NCBI RefSeq assembly: GCF_030812785.1
Contig: NZ_JAUSTJ010000003.1
Location: 1,116,001-1,180,000 of the forward strand
Source: Sphingomonas kyeonggiensis
GTDB lineage: Bacteria; Pseudomonadota; Alphaproteobacteria; Sphingomonadales; Sphingomonadaceae
Length of the DNA stretch: 64,000 nt
Reading direction: 5' to 3'
The position numbers and the translations under genes were made by a program. Of this stretch, positions 52,901 through 61,186 are shown piece by piece (position 1 is the first letter of the stretch; each line of letters begins with the position of its first letter). Below the pieces are notes generated by a model. That model worked only from the letters and a program-made list of their open reading frames with translations. It ran no database searches and was not told the origin of the DNA.

Positions 52901-54142
52901 CTTGGCCACCGCCCGCGCTTCGGTGACGTTGCCGCGGGCATCATAGGTGTATTGCGTGTAGTTGCCCTCGGGCATCGTCACGCGGGTGACGCGGCCACTC
53001 GTGTCATAGTCCCACTGCGTCTTCTTGCTGATCGGGGCGGGTGTCGTCACGGACTTCATACGCTGCAGCGCGATGTCGAAGGTGTAGACGGTCGCGTGCC
53101 CCGCCGGATCGGTTACCGTGGTCGTCCGGATGCCGCCGGCATCGGAATAGGCATAGGTCGTCACCCCGTCGGGCGTGGTCAGGCTGGCCACCCTGCCCGA
53201 GCCGTCGAATGCAACGGTCAGATCTTCGGCGGCCTTGCCGGGCCTCGTGATGCCGAACCCGTTGGTCGCGAAGCGATAGGTGGTCGCCCGCGACATCGGG
53301 TCCGTCACCGTCGTGTAGCGCGTCGCGCCGCTCCAGGTCGTCGCGAAGGTCTGCGAGCGCGTGCTGGCGCCGGCAACGACCGTATTGGTCATGCTCACGC
53401 TGACAGCCGAGCTCCAGGTGGTGAAGTCCGGGAAGTCGCCATCCGCCTCGGACCAGGAACCGATGGCGTTGTAGTTGAACTTCAGCGTGTACCCGCCCTT
53501 GCTGGTTACCGTTCCCGGGCGATACGCATAATTGTGCTGAAGGCAGGTGTAGCGGTTCGACAGCTGCTTGTAGCTGACGCAGTAATAGAGGCTGTCATAG
53601 CTGTAGGTCAGGACCGCGCCCGACGGCATGGTCACGTCGGTGGCGAGGCCGACCACGGTCTGATCGGGATATGCACCCTGCTTGGCCTTGTCGAGATGGA
53701 TGAGCGTGCCATCCCGATTGGTGTAGGTATAGATGCTGCCGCTCAGGGTCAGCGACGAGCCGTTCCCCTCGGTCGGGACGTAGCTGGTGCCCGAAAGCGT
53801 GAAGGAGTCCGACCGCCCGTTGAAATAGACGGTGGTCGTGCTGCCCGAGACATACAGCGAGGCCCAGATGTTGTCCCCGCCGGCCCCGCCGCGATACACC
53901 CTCCTGTAGCTGAGCCCCGTGGAGCTATCCTGGCCGGCGCTCAGTTCCGGGCCGTCGTAATTGTATTTGCCCAGAAACAGGTCGACGCCATTGGCATCGA
54001 TGGACTCGCGAACCGGGGCGGGGCCGGTCGTCTGCGCCGATGCCGGGATGGCCAGCAGGCCGGAGCAGAGGATCGTCGTCAGGCAGAGTGCCATACGGCG
54101 CGCGCGCAAAGGTGCGCGCTCGATCTGCGTCGAGTGCGTCAT
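49988..54142 (-). CDS. Secreted RHS/YD-repeat protein with variable C-terminal tail
   Basis: 1384 residues. A signal peptide (LCLTTILCSGLLAIPASAQ) indicates Sec export, without PAAR or VgrG parts. Tens of YD repeats (TTYGYDAFDRLSTTTYSDSS type) fill residues 330-1120; the RHS core ends with RIYSPTLGRFMQTDPIGYRD and NRRDPTG near 1180. The remaining 205 residues differ from the core: a Pro-rich linker and a Gly-rich beta pattern (FSYQVAVGVAFDSHGNVALY, GTVDGFAGYDRSG). This is the layout of polymorphic toxins, but no known toxin domain is seen. A small membrane gene overlaps its end. Confidence 0.9.
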   Translation of the reverse strand: MTHSTQIERAPLRARRMALCLTTILCSGLLAIPASAQTTGPAPVRESIDANGVDLFLGKYNYDGPELSAGQDSSTGLSYRRVYRGGAGGDNIWASLYVSGSTTTVYFNGRSDSFTLSGTSYVPTEGNGSSLTLSGSIYTYTNRDGTLIHLDKAKQGAYPDQTVVGLATDVTMPSGAVLTYSYDSLYYCVSYKQLSNRYTCLQHNYAYRPGTVTSKGGYTLKFNYNAIGSWSEADGDFPDFTTWSSAVSVSMTNTVVAGASTRSQTFATTWSGATRYTTVTDPMSRATTYRFATNGFGITRPGKAAEDLTVAFDGSGRVASLTTPDGVTTYAYSDAGGIRTTTVTDPAGHATVYTFDIALQRMKSVTTPAPISKKTQWDYDTSGRVTRVTMPEGNYTQYTYDARGNVTEARAVAKTGPGAGDIVTTAGFDATCTSAAKCNRPNWTKDANLNQTDYTYDTATGNVLTVTAPAATSGAVRPKTTYSYTTTNGVQLLTGISACQTGASCAGGGDEAKTTIAYGNNLLPVTVTKASGDGAVSATTTMAYDDVGNRISVDGPLAGSDDTTSYRYDADREAVGVIAPDPDGGGPRRRRATRTTYNARGIPTQVEAGIVNGTSDADWAAFAPQQQISATLDASDRKAQETLSAGGSTYGVTQYSYDVAGRLDCTAVRMNSSAWNALPASACTAQATGSDGPDRITRYTYDNANRPTKVTNAYGTADASDDVTTGYTDNGRTASLTDANGNVTTYGYDAFDRLSTTTYSDSSYEQLGYDPDGNVTSRRLRDGTSIGYAYDAQNRLTTKTLPGGEPAVNYAHDLLGRPTTIAKTGSTVTRSYDALSRLTSETQPFGTLGYQYDAAGNRTRVSWWDGFYVTYEYDTTGQMTAIRENGSATLASYGYDDLGRRTSLTRGNGTSTSYGYDPASRLSGLSIDLAGTASDLNLGFGYNAASQITSTTRSNDAYAWTGAIDTDRSYTPNILNQYSAAGGTGFGYDARGNLTASGGNGYSYSAENLLKSGPGVTLYYDGFGRLLEYDTATSTRFVDDGGNIAAEVSNPEGTVLRRYVYGPNPDEALLWYEGAGTSDRRWLHADERGSVVTVSDGAGNVIGTNSYDEYGIPGAANIGRFQYTGQAWLPELGMYYYKARIYSPTLGRFMQTDPIGYRDGINWYNYVGGDPVNRRDPTGFKCEVDDQGNSNADCNITVNAPQARSWLPWDLGTWGPVGGLIESAPGAGGGGLFLPSLPQSTPAPCRPVSHGTTVQVGLSAQGTWGIFSYQVAVGVAFDSHGNVALYGSGGPGGGVGGGGAAGLSIQASNAPTVQDLGGVFANGSGGGGLGIGGTVDGFAGYDRSGQPIVGGGVTGGAGGGETSFGGVTDTVVSPSLNLLGKPTC

Positions 54143-54209
54143 GACTGTTCCACTAGTAAGGGTTGTCGGGAAACTATGCCTGGCGATCAGCGCCCGGTCC
54201 GGCCGTGCG

Positions 54210-54419
54210 TCAGGGCGCGCCGGTGACCTTCACGTTGGTCCGATTGCCTGCCTTGTCATGGGAATATTCGGCTTTGACGCCGTTGTTCACCGTGCCGGCG
54301 CGCTCGACCTTAACCAGCCGGCCTTTCGCGTCGTAGCTATAGGTTACCGTTTCCGACGCCGAACTGAGTGTGGGCACTGCAATCATGAGTGCCGTCGCGA
54401 ATGCTAACTTCCGGGACAC
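54210..54419 (-). CDS. Small secreted YD-repeat protein
   Basis: About 69 residues from GTG 54419; a longer frame begins at 54503 but then the signal peptide is internal. Signal peptide LAFATALMIAVPTLSSASE, then two YD-type repeats (VTYSYDAKGRLVKVERAG and AEYSHDKAGNRTNVKVTG). It ends 67 bases before the large RHS gene on the same strand. It may be an accessory of the RHS protein or a spare repeat unit. Confidence 0.65.
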   Translation of the reverse strand: MSRKLAFATALMIAVPTLSSASETVTYSYDAKGRLVKVERAGTVNNGVKAEYSHDKAGNRTNVKVTGAP

Positions 54420-54685
54420 GCTACACCCCCTTGCGATACACCAGCGGACTTTGCCGGTTACGCTCGCAAGACATAGCAACTCCAATATGCGGCACCGCTT
54501 CAAATGAAACTTTGGTAATGTTGAAGATGAGCGCGGCCGGGGACATGCGCCGCATTCGGCTCCGGACGGAAACCATGTGTTTCCGTTCCGGCCGCTCGGC
54601 GCCGATGTGATCGGCGTGGCCGAGGCCTATCTCCTCTACGGATCACCCGGGGCAAAGGCTTGGGGTTCGATATCGGGGACGTGAC

Positions 54686-55702
54686 ATGAAGAAGATCGGC
54701 TTTCTTTCGTTCGGGCATTGGTCGGGCGCGCCCTATTCGGCGACGCGCTCGGCTTCCGACGTGCTGCTCCAGTCGATCGACCTGGCCGTCGCCGCCGAGG
54801 AACTCGGCGCGGACGGCGCCTATTTCAGGGTCCATCATTTTGCCCGGCAGCTGGCCTCGCCCTTTCCGCTGCTCGCCGCGATCGGCGCGAGGACCCGCCG
54901 GATCGAGATCGGCACCGGCGTGATCGACATGCGCTACGAGAATCCTTTCTACATGGCCGAGGACGCCGGCGCGGCGGACCTGATCAGCGGCGGACGGCTT
55001 CAGCTCGGCATCAGCCGGGGCTCGCCCGAGCAGGTCATCGAGGGCTGGCGGCATTTCGGCTATGCGCCCGCCGAGGGAGAGAGCGACGCCGATATGGGGC
55101 GCCGCCACGCGCAGGTATTCCTCGACCTGCTGAAGGGCGAGGGCTTCGCCCGTCCCAATCCCCGGCCGATGTTCCCGAACCCGCCCGGCCTGCTCCGGCT
55201 CGAGCCGCATGCGGAGGGCCTGCGCCGGCGGATCTGGTGGGGGTCGGCTTCCGATGCGACTGCGGTCTGGGCCGCGCAGCAGGGGATGAACCTGCAGAGC
55301 TCGACCCTGAAGGCGGACGAGAGCGGCGAGCCCTTCCACATCCAGCAGGCCCGGCAGATCCGGCTGTACCGCGAAGCCTGGCAGCAGGCCGGGCATGGCT
55401 GGCAGCCGCGCGTCTCCGTATCGCGCTCGATCTTCGCGCTGATGAACGATGAGGACCGCGATTATTTCGGCCGCGGCGACGATGGCGACCAGATCGGCGA
55501 GATCGACAATATGCGCGCCGTGTTCGGCCGTTCCTATGCGGCCGAGCCGGACAGGCTGATCGAGCAGCTGCGGGCGGACGAGGCGATCGCCGAGGCGGAC
55601 ACGCTGCTGCTGACCGTGCCGAACCAGCTGGGCGTAGCGTATAACACCCATATCCTGGAGGCCATCCTCACCCATATCGCGCCGGCGCTCGGCTGGCGCT
55701 GA
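54686..55702 (+). CDS. Luciferase-like (bacterial LLM) flavin monooxygenase
   Basis: 338 residues of the LLM TIM-barrel fold: SIDLAVAAEELGADGAYFRV, RRIEIGTGVIDMRYENPFYM, and SGGRLQLGISRGSPEQVIEG. These flavin-dependent enzymes oxidise aldehydes, alkanesulphonates, nitrilotriacetate or F420-linked substrates, which cannot be distinguished here. Monocistronic, divergent from the YD-repeat gene, convergent with the lipoprotein gene across a hairpin. Confidence 0.88.
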   Translation: MKKIGFLSFGHWSGAPYSATRSASDVLLQSIDLAVAAEELGADGAYFRVHHFARQLASPFPLLAAIGARTRRIEIGTGVIDMRYENPFYMAEDAGAADLISGGRLQLGISRGSPEQVIEGWRHFGYAPAEGESDADMGRRHAQVFLDLLKGEGFARPNPRPMFPNPPGLLRLEPHAEGLRRRIWWGSASDATAVWAAQQGMNLQSSTLKADESGEPFHIQQARQIRLYREAWQQAGHGWQPRVSVSRSIFALMNDEDRDYFGRGDDGDQIGEIDNMRAVFGRSYAAEPDRLIEQLRADEAIAEADTLLLTVPNQLGVAYNTHILEAILTHIAPALGWR

Positions 55703-55704
55703 TC

Positions 55705-55746
55705 GGGAGCGGCCGAAGGCGGAAGGCCCCTTCGGCCGCGGCTCCC
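55705..55746. terminator. Hairpin between convergent genes
   Basis: GGGAGCGGCCGAAGG pairs with CCTTCGGCC...GCTCCC with a small internal loop. It begins two bases after the LLM stop and touches the lipoprotein stop codon, so it may end both messages. No T-tract. Confidence 0.5.
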
Positions 55747-56207
55747 TAGAGCTGGTGCCAGAACAGGAAGACGCGCACCTGGTCGTCGCTCGTCGGCGCA
55801 TAGCCGAGGTTGAGCGATTCATTGCCCTCTCGCCACGGCACCTGCACCGTGGTGAGCCCCGATGCCTTGCCGGGGGCCCAGTCGCCTTCGTCCGGCCCGA
55901 GGTGGAAGTTCGCATCGGCGGAGAAGGGCGGGGCATTGCCCGGCACCAGCGTGGCGCGCCAGCCGGCCCAGTCCGTTTTGCTCATCACCAGCGCGAGGCG
56001 GGCGGCATTGTCGCGGCCTTCGATCCTGTCGGCATGCTCCACCTTGGCGCCGGCCGGGAAGGTCACGCCGATCTGCCTGGCCACGGACTGCGCGTCCTGC
56101 ATCGAAACCTCGCTGCTGTTGGAAGGGGAGGTGGCGGCATTGCCGTCCGCCACGTTGGAACAGGCCGCGGCGAACAGGGCCAGCAGCATGGGCAAGGAGC
56201 CTCGCAT
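55746..56207 (-). CDS. Putative lipoprotein
   Basis: 153 residues. The N-terminus (SLPMLLALFAAACSN) has a lipobox (AAAC), so the mature protein should be lipid-anchored in the periplasm. The start shares bases with the stop of the upstream gene (TGATG). The mature part (AKVEHADRIEGRDNAARLAL, DEGDWAPGKASGLTTVQVPW) is not from a family I recognise. The coupling suggests it works with the 252-residue protein. Confidence 0.7.
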   Translation of the reverse strand: MRGSLPMLLALFAAACSNVADGNAATSPSNSSEVSMQDAQSVARQIGVTFPAGAKVEHADRIEGRDNAARLALVMSKTDWAGWRATLVPGNAPPFSADANFHLGPDEGDWAPGKASGLTTVQVPWREGNESLNLGYAPTSDDQVRVFLFWHQL

Positions 56208-56965
56208 CAGCGGCCCGGCTTCTTGAGGATCGCTTCCTCGCCGGGCGTGGCGGCACCTTCCCAGGTGAAGTGGCGCTCGATCTTGCCGTGGCAGTCGAAT
56301 TCCCGCGCCAGGCCCTGGCGGTGGAATTCGCCCATGAATTCGTCGGTCACCTCGATGCCGCCGATCGTGACCTTCTTGCCGCCGTCCCAGTTGTAGCGGT
56401 CATAGAAATGATATTCGAAATCGACCTCGAACCGCCGCCCGATGGTGCCGGCGGAGATCTTCGCCATGCCCTTGCCCCAATAGGTGTAGCCGCCGATCGC
56501 GAAGAACCAGTCGGCGCTTTCGCCCTTGTAGTTGTAGGCGCTCTCGCCGGAGCGTGAGGTGAAATAATGCGTGCCGTTGGGCAGCCCGCTGATGAAGCGC
56601 TGGGCCTGGCGGAACTCCGCGATCATCGCGCGTTTCGCGGTGGGCACGGAGGCGATCATGTCCTCCAGGTCGATCTCATAGTCCCGGCCGGTGTTGTTCA
56701 GATAATGCTGCATGTGCCGGGTGGCGTTGATGCCGGGATAGACCATGGTCGGCACGCCCAGCACCGCCTGGATTGCCGTGCGCTGCGCCACGGCGCCCGC
56801 CGTGATCGGCTTGGAGCGCCACGCGCCCGCGCCCGGATCGTGACGCAGCCGCGGATTGGCCGTGCCGGTCTCGTAATTGGCGTCGCTGAGGAACGGACCG
56901 GGCTGCGGTGGCAGCATGCTCGGCATCGGCGGCCGGCCGGGACGGGTGGAAGGGGCAATACCCAT
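56207..56965 (-). CDS. 252-residue protein of unknown function, possible effector-like
   Basis: The ATG at 56965 follows GAGGAG. The N-terminal 45 residues are Pro-rich and without a signal peptide; the middle is helical (MQHYLNNTGRDYEIDLEDMI); the C-terminal half is rich in aromatic residues (YWGKGMAKISAGTIGRRFEV, DFEYHFYDRYNWDGGKKVTI, DEFMGEFHRQGLAREFDCHG). From memory, NWDGGK...HRQGLA-type segments occur at the C-termini of secreted polymorphic proteins, but this cannot be checked here. Coupled to a lipoprotein gene downstream, which would suit an effector-immunity pair. Confidence 0.6.
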   Translation of the reverse strand: MGIAPSTRPGRPPMPSMLPPQPGPFLSDANYETGTANPRLRHDPGAGAWRSKPITAGAVAQRTAIQAVLGVPTMVYPGINATRHMQHYLNNTGRDYEIDLEDMIASVPTAKRAMIAEFRQAQRFISGLPNGTHYFTSRSGESAYNYKGESADWFFAIGGYTYWGKGMAKISAGTIGRRFEVDFEYHFYDRYNWDGGKKVTIGGIEVTDEFMGEFHRQGLAREFDCHGKIERHFTWEGAATPGEEAILKKPGR

Positions 56966-57317
56966 ACGCGCTCCTCGCGATCTTCAGGTCGCCGGCAGAG
57001 TAATCGCAAGTATCGCCTGGCGGAATTGCATCCTGACGCGACTGGTCGCGAAATCAGCGCGGCGCGACGTACCTGCCGCGCGTTCCAACCTCGGGATTAC
57101 ATCCGATGCGGTGCATCGATGGCGACCGTCATATCCGCGGGAGCGGAGCGTGCAGTATCGTTGTGCCAAATGTGTAATATTCATGTTTACGATGAATTAT
57201 GATCCAATTCAGATGTAATTGATCAAACTATATTTGGCTTCACAAAATAAGTCGGCATTCTTCCGCTGATGATTCGCGGCGATGATCTGCCGGGATCTGA
57301 GGGGCGGGGGAAGAAAC
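56966..57317. other. Divergent intergenic region
   Basis: 352 bases between the 252-residue gene and the amine oxidase gene. The stretch 57170-57260 is AT-rich and probably holds the promoters of one or both. No gene or clear repeat seen. Confidence 0.4.
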
Positions 57318-59228
57318 ATGACGATCAGGATCAGCCGCGCGGACTATCTGCGGTCGCACCCCAATGCTTCCGCATGGGCCGAGCTCGCGGAGGCGACCAA
57401 TGCGCAGATGCGGATCACCCCGGGTCCGATCGAGCTGGAGGAGGGCAGCTTCAAGGGCAAGCGCGCGCTCATTCTCGGCGCCGGCGTTGCCGGGCTGACC
57501 ACGGCCTATGAGCTGCTGTTCCACAAGACCGGCATGGAAGTCACGATCCTCGAGGCGCAGAGCCGGACCGGCGGGCGGTGCCTCTCGCTGCGCACCGGCG
57601 ATACGCTGACCGAGGACAAGGACGATGCGCTGTTCGGGTCGGAGCCGGGCGAGACCCAGGTCGTCCGCTTCGAATGGCCGGTCGGCGATTCCGAGCCCTA
57701 TCTGAACGCGGGCCCCGGCCGCATTCCCTCGGCGCACAAGCGGCTGCTCAACTATCTCCGCGAATTCGGGGTCGCGGTTGAAATCTATGTGATGAATTCG
57801 ATGTCGAACCTCGTCCATATGGACACCGGGCCGCTCAAGGGTAAGCCCCGGGTCTATCGGCAGATCGACCACAATCTGCGCGGCTGGATCGCGCAGCTGG
57901 TGCATGAGCATGCGTCCGAGCTGATCGACGCGCCCAGCCTGGCGATCCCCAAGAGCCAGCAAAAGTCGCTGGCCGAGAAGCTCCAGTCGCTGATGGTGAG
58001 CTTCGGCGAGCTGGACGACGAGGGCCGCTATGCGCCCACTGCCGGCAATGCAGGCTTCGAGAATGCGATCTCGCGTGCCGGGTTCGACGTCCTGCCCGGC
58101 GTGGCGGTGGGCGAGATCGCCGAGGCGATCAAGCTCCAGGACCTGCTCGCGTCGGAATATTGGGCGCAGACGCGCTTCTATCAGCCGGTCGACTTCCTCT
58201 GGCAGCAGACGATCTTCCAGCCGGTCGGCGGCATGGACCAAGTCCAGCGCGCCTTTGCCCGCCAGGTGGCGACGCTGGGCGGGATGATCCACCTCAACAG
58301 TCCCGTGACCTCGATCGACTGGGATGCGAAGAAACGCGAGTTCGTGGTGCAGGTCGCCAAGATCGGCAGCAAGGAGACGATCGAGTATCGCGCCGACTAT
58401 TGCTTCTCGAACATCGCGATGCCGTTCCTCGAGAAGCTGCTGTCCAAGGAATTGCAGGGCAGTGGCGACAAGAGCGGCTTCGCACTTCCGTTCAAGAAGG
58501 GGCTCAAGGCAGTCTATGCCGCGCAAGCCCGGCCGCGCACCAACGCTGAGGGCAAATATCAGGACAAGTTCCTCGCCGTGACCACCAAGGTCGGCTGGCA
58601 GGGCGACCGCACGCTGTGGCAGGGCAAGCTCATCACCCATGATCATGAGGACGACCTCAAGCTCAACACGCTGGTCGCGCCCGACAGCGAGGAGGGCGTC
58701 GTGCCGATCTTCGGTGGGATCAGCTGGACCTCGCATCCGATCGTCCAGATCTGGTATCCCTCGACCGGCTATCACGACCGCAAGGGCGTGCTGACCGGCG
58801 CGTATAATTTCAGCCAGACCGCCTATGAGTGGGGCAGGAAACCGGTAAGCGAGCGGCTCGACATGGCGCGCGAGGGTGCGCGGCAATTCGGCAAGCGCTT
58901 CGGCAACGGGCTGCACGACGGGCTCGCGATCGCGTGGCAGAACATGCCCTATATCAAGGGTGGCTGGGCTTATTGGCAGTCCGTCGGCAAGGACGCCGTG
59001 AAGCACTTCAACATTCTGAGCCAGGGCACCGGCGTCCATGACGCGAAGGGCAAGCTGTCCGATCCGGTGTTCTTCGTGATCGGCGACCAGCTGTCCTCGC
59101 TGCCGGGCTGGCAGGAGGGCGCGATCGCCGCGGCGCTCAACGCGCTGACCCGCATGGCCCGGCCGGACCTCGAAATCCCGTATCTCGAGAAGCTGCCCGA
59201 CACCAGGCTGCTGGTCGAAGGCGTCTAG
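57318..59228 (+). CDS. FAD-dependent amine oxidase
   Basis: About 636 residues from ATG 57318, preceded by GGGGGAAG. FAD-binding Rossmann motif ALILGAGVAGLTTAYELLFH near residue 50, then ILEAQSRTGGRC, and the C-terminal FAD motif FFVIGDQLSSLPGWQEGAIA. This fits flavin monoamine / L-amino-acid oxidases; the length and the lack of a signal peptide are closer to L-amino-acid-oxidase-like forms. It releases hydrogen peroxide and ammonia as known for the family. The substrate is unknown. The next gene follows by 40 bases, so they form an operon. Confidence 0.88.
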   Translation: MTIRISRADYLRSHPNASAWAELAEATNAQMRITPGPIELEEGSFKGKRALILGAGVAGLTTAYELLFHKTGMEVTILEAQSRTGGRCLSLRTGDTLTEDKDDALFGSEPGETQVVRFEWPVGDSEPYLNAGPGRIPSAHKRLLNYLREFGVAVEIYVMNSMSNLVHMDTGPLKGKPRVYRQIDHNLRGWIAQLVHEHASELIDAPSLAIPKSQQKSLAEKLQSLMVSFGELDDEGRYAPTAGNAGFENAISRAGFDVLPGVAVGEIAEAIKLQDLLASEYWAQTRFYQPVDFLWQQTIFQPVGGMDQVQRAFARQVATLGGMIHLNSPVTSIDWDAKKREFVVQVAKIGSKETIEYRADYCFSNIAMPFLEKLLSKELQGSGDKSGFALPFKKGLKAVYAAQARPRTNAEGKYQDKFLAVTTKVGWQGDRTLWQGKLITHDHEDDLKLNTLVAPDSEEGVVPIFGGISWTSHPIVQIWYPSTGYHDRKGVLTGAYNFSQTAYEWGRKPVSERLDMAREGARQFGKRFGNGLHDGLAIAWQNMPYIKGGWAYWQSVGKDAVKHFNILSQGTGVHDAKGKLSDPVFFVIGDQLSSLPGWQEGAIAAALNALTRMARPDLEIPYLEKLPDTRLLVEGV

Positions 59229-59268
59229 GCGCGGGGCAATTCCGTCGGAAGAGCAAGGGGAAGCGGTG

Positions 59269-60306
59269 ATGGCATTCAGTCGGGCAACTCTCATGGCCCT
59301 GAAGGATGGGGGCCGTACCCTCCAGACGGCGCGGCGCGGAGAAAAGCTTCTCGGCCCGCTCGCGCTGCTGCCGGGCGTCTGGAAGAACGAAGGCGGGCTC
59401 GAGGGCAGGGGCTGGAACATGATTGCCCTGCCGTTCGAGACGCGCCCGGGCTCGCCGATCGATTACCGCTTGCTGCTGAACCAGTATAACGAGACGCTCG
59501 TCTTCGACCTGGTCGACAAGGGCGTGCCCAATCGCGGCCTGACCGCTGCGGGGATCCAGGCCGATCAGTCGCTGATGGCGCTCGATTATGAGCAGGTCAC
59601 CGACCAGATCGCGACCGCCGATTTCCCGCACAGCAACGTCCTGGGGCCGACCAGCCCGCCCGGGAACACGATCCACCACGAGCCCGGCTTGTGGCTCAAC
59701 ATGCTCGACCAGGTCACCGACGGGTTCGACATCGCCCGGCTCGGCAGCGTTCCGCATGGCGACGCCGTCCTCGCGCTCGGCCGGAGCGCCCCGGTCACGG
59801 CCGGCCCGCCGGTCATCCCCGATGTCAGCGGCCTGCCGCTGAAGGTCAGGCAGGACCTCGAAAGCCCGTACCTCGCCCCCTACAAGCACTTCCATGACAA
59901 TCCGTTCGAGGGCGTGTTCGATCCGGTCCATCCGGCCGAGCTGCTCAAGCGGGCCAATGAAGGCGTCGACATCCTCCGCACCACGACGCTCGCCGTCGAC
60001 ACCGAAGCGGAAACGGGCGGGATCCACAACATCCCCTTCATCGTCAAGCAGGCCAACGCCTCGTCGATGCGCTCGACTTTCTGGATCCAGGAGCTCGCGG
60101 AGACCGACAGCCAGGGCAAGCCGAAGCTGCGCCTCCAATATCTCCAGATCGTGATGCTCGACTTCGATCCGCGGACCAGCGGCCTGCCCGGCCGCATCGT
60201 CTGGCCGCACGTCTCGATCAATACGATGCACAAGGTCGAGAGCGCCCCGGACGACAAGGTGGAGCTGTTCGCGAGCACCACGGAGCCCTTCGCCAATCTT
60301 CCGTGA
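59269..60306 (+). CDS. Partner protein of the amine oxidase (possibly haem-binding)
   Basis: 345 residues from ATG 59269 (AGGGGAAG upstream; GTG 59266 also possible). LLPGVWKNEGGLEGRGWNMI near residue 35, YRLLLNQYNETLVFDLVDKG, HHEPGLWLNMLDQVTDGFDI and PFIVKQANASSMRSTFWIQE. Similar proteins are labelled haem-binding in databases, from memory, but no haem motif such as CxxCH is present. A rho-independent terminator follows. It may use or detoxify the oxidase product. Confidence 0.55.
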   Translation: MAFSRATLMALKDGGRTLQTARRGEKLLGPLALLPGVWKNEGGLEGRGWNMIALPFETRPGSPIDYRLLLNQYNETLVFDLVDKGVPNRGLTAAGIQADQSLMALDYEQVTDQIATADFPHSNVLGPTSPPGNTIHHEPGLWLNMLDQVTDGFDIARLGSVPHGDAVLALGRSAPVTAGPPVIPDVSGLPLKVRQDLESPYLAPYKHFHDNPFEGVFDPVHPAELLKRANEGVDILRTTTLAVDTEAETGGIHNIPFIVKQANASSMRSTFWIQELAETDSQGKPKLRLQYLQIVMLDFDPRTSGLPGRIVWPHVSINTMHKVESAPDDKVELFASTTEPFANLP

Positions 60307-60318
60307 GGCGCGAGTTGT

Positions 60319-60346
60319 GGCCCCCTGCAACCTCAGGGGGCCTTTT
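60319..60346 (+). terminator. Rho-independent terminator of the amine oxidase operon
   Basis: Perfect 9-base stem GGCCCCCTG/CAGGGGGCC with a 6-base loop, followed by TTTT, twelve bases after the stop codon. The 3' arm overlaps the end of the convergent gene. Confidence 0.85.
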
Positions 60347-60800
60347 CCTCATATCGCTTTAGCACCTCCACCGGTGTCGCCGGTGCCGGCCAGAGCGTGA
60401 GATGATAGCGGTCATCGCCGTCGAGCCCGTCCTCGCTCAATGTCCCGAGCCCCGCGAAGCAGGCGCGGACGCGGTAGCTGCCCGGCGCGATGTCGACGAT
60501 GTCGATCGAGCCGCTTGTGCATTCATGGATCTCGAGGCGTCCCGAAGGCAGGTCGAGGCTGGCCTCGGCGACATGGTCCCAGGCGGAGAGGTCGAGCGCC
60601 GGCGCCATATCGGCGATATCCAGCGTCACGGGCACGTCCATGTTCCGTACCGGCTGGATCACCACCACGAAGGGCGCAGCCTTGATCCGGTTGCGCAGGT
60701 CCGCCTCGGCATAGTCGGTGGGCGGTTCCGGCATCGCGCCCGCGTCCCACAGATAGAACTGAAAATAGTCGGCGAAGATACTGTACTGCCTGCTCGCCAT
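60333..60800 (-). CDS. Conserved hypothetical protein (155 aa)
   Basis: ATG 60800 with GGGAGA upstream. Beta-rich soluble protein: SIFADYFQFYLWDAGAMPEP, VPVTLDIADMAPALDLSAWD, SGRLEIHECTSGSIDIVDIA, and YRVRACFAGLGTLSEDGLDG. The pattern recalls ComJ-like or similar small cytoplasmic proteins that are often immunity-like, but I cannot assign it. Monocistronic and convergent with the amine oxidase operon. Confidence 0.6.
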   Translation of the reverse strand: MASRQYSIFADYFQFYLWDAGAMPEPPTDYAEADLRNRIKAAPFVVVIQPVRNMDVPVTLDIADMAPALDLSAWDHVAEASLDLPSGRLEIHECTSGSIDIVDIAPGSYRVRACFAGLGTLSEDGLDGDDRYHLTLWPAPATPVEVLKRYEEKAP

Positions 60801-60949
60801 CTCGACTCTCCCGGGGATGTGGGTGCGGCGTATCGAAGCGGACCGCGCGTGAACAGGCGTCGCGTCTAAACGGTCCGATACGGTTCGATGCGCTTGCGGG
60901 GCGGGAGTGCAACGATCAGGTTCGGCGCGACCGGCATGGGAGCAGCGGA

Positions 60950-61186
60950 ATGATCGAAATCGGGGATGTGGTGCACGATCTGCGGGTGCAGCTGCGCCAG
61001 CTGGACGGAGAAATCGCCACCCGCGTGAAGGAAGTCCGCCAGGGCCTTCTGGTCCAGCGCGAGCTCGACGCCCTGATCGAGCGCCGCAATACCGCCTATC
61101 AGCGGCTCATGACTATCCAGAGCGCCATGGGCGTGCCGGTGACCCACATGATCAATGACCTCAGCGAGTTCGGCGGCGCGCGCTAG
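60950..61186 (+). CDS. Small coiled-coil protein
   Basis: 78 residues, almost entirely helical with heptad character: VHDLRVQLRQLDGEIATRVK, QRELDALIERRNTAYQRLMT. A GGAG lies twelve bases before the ATG. It is convergent with the GGDEF-EAL gene and overlaps its stop by 4 bases. No family recognised. Confidence 0.5.
   Translation: MIEIGDVVHDLRVQLRQLDGEIATRVKEVRQGLLVQRELDALIERRNTAYQRLMTIQSAMGVPVTHMINDLSEFGGAR

Noticed and set aside
52262..54226. 654-codon plus-strand frame opposite the RHS gene
   Set aside because: It mirrors the YD repeats; the minus strand has the signal peptide and RHS core.
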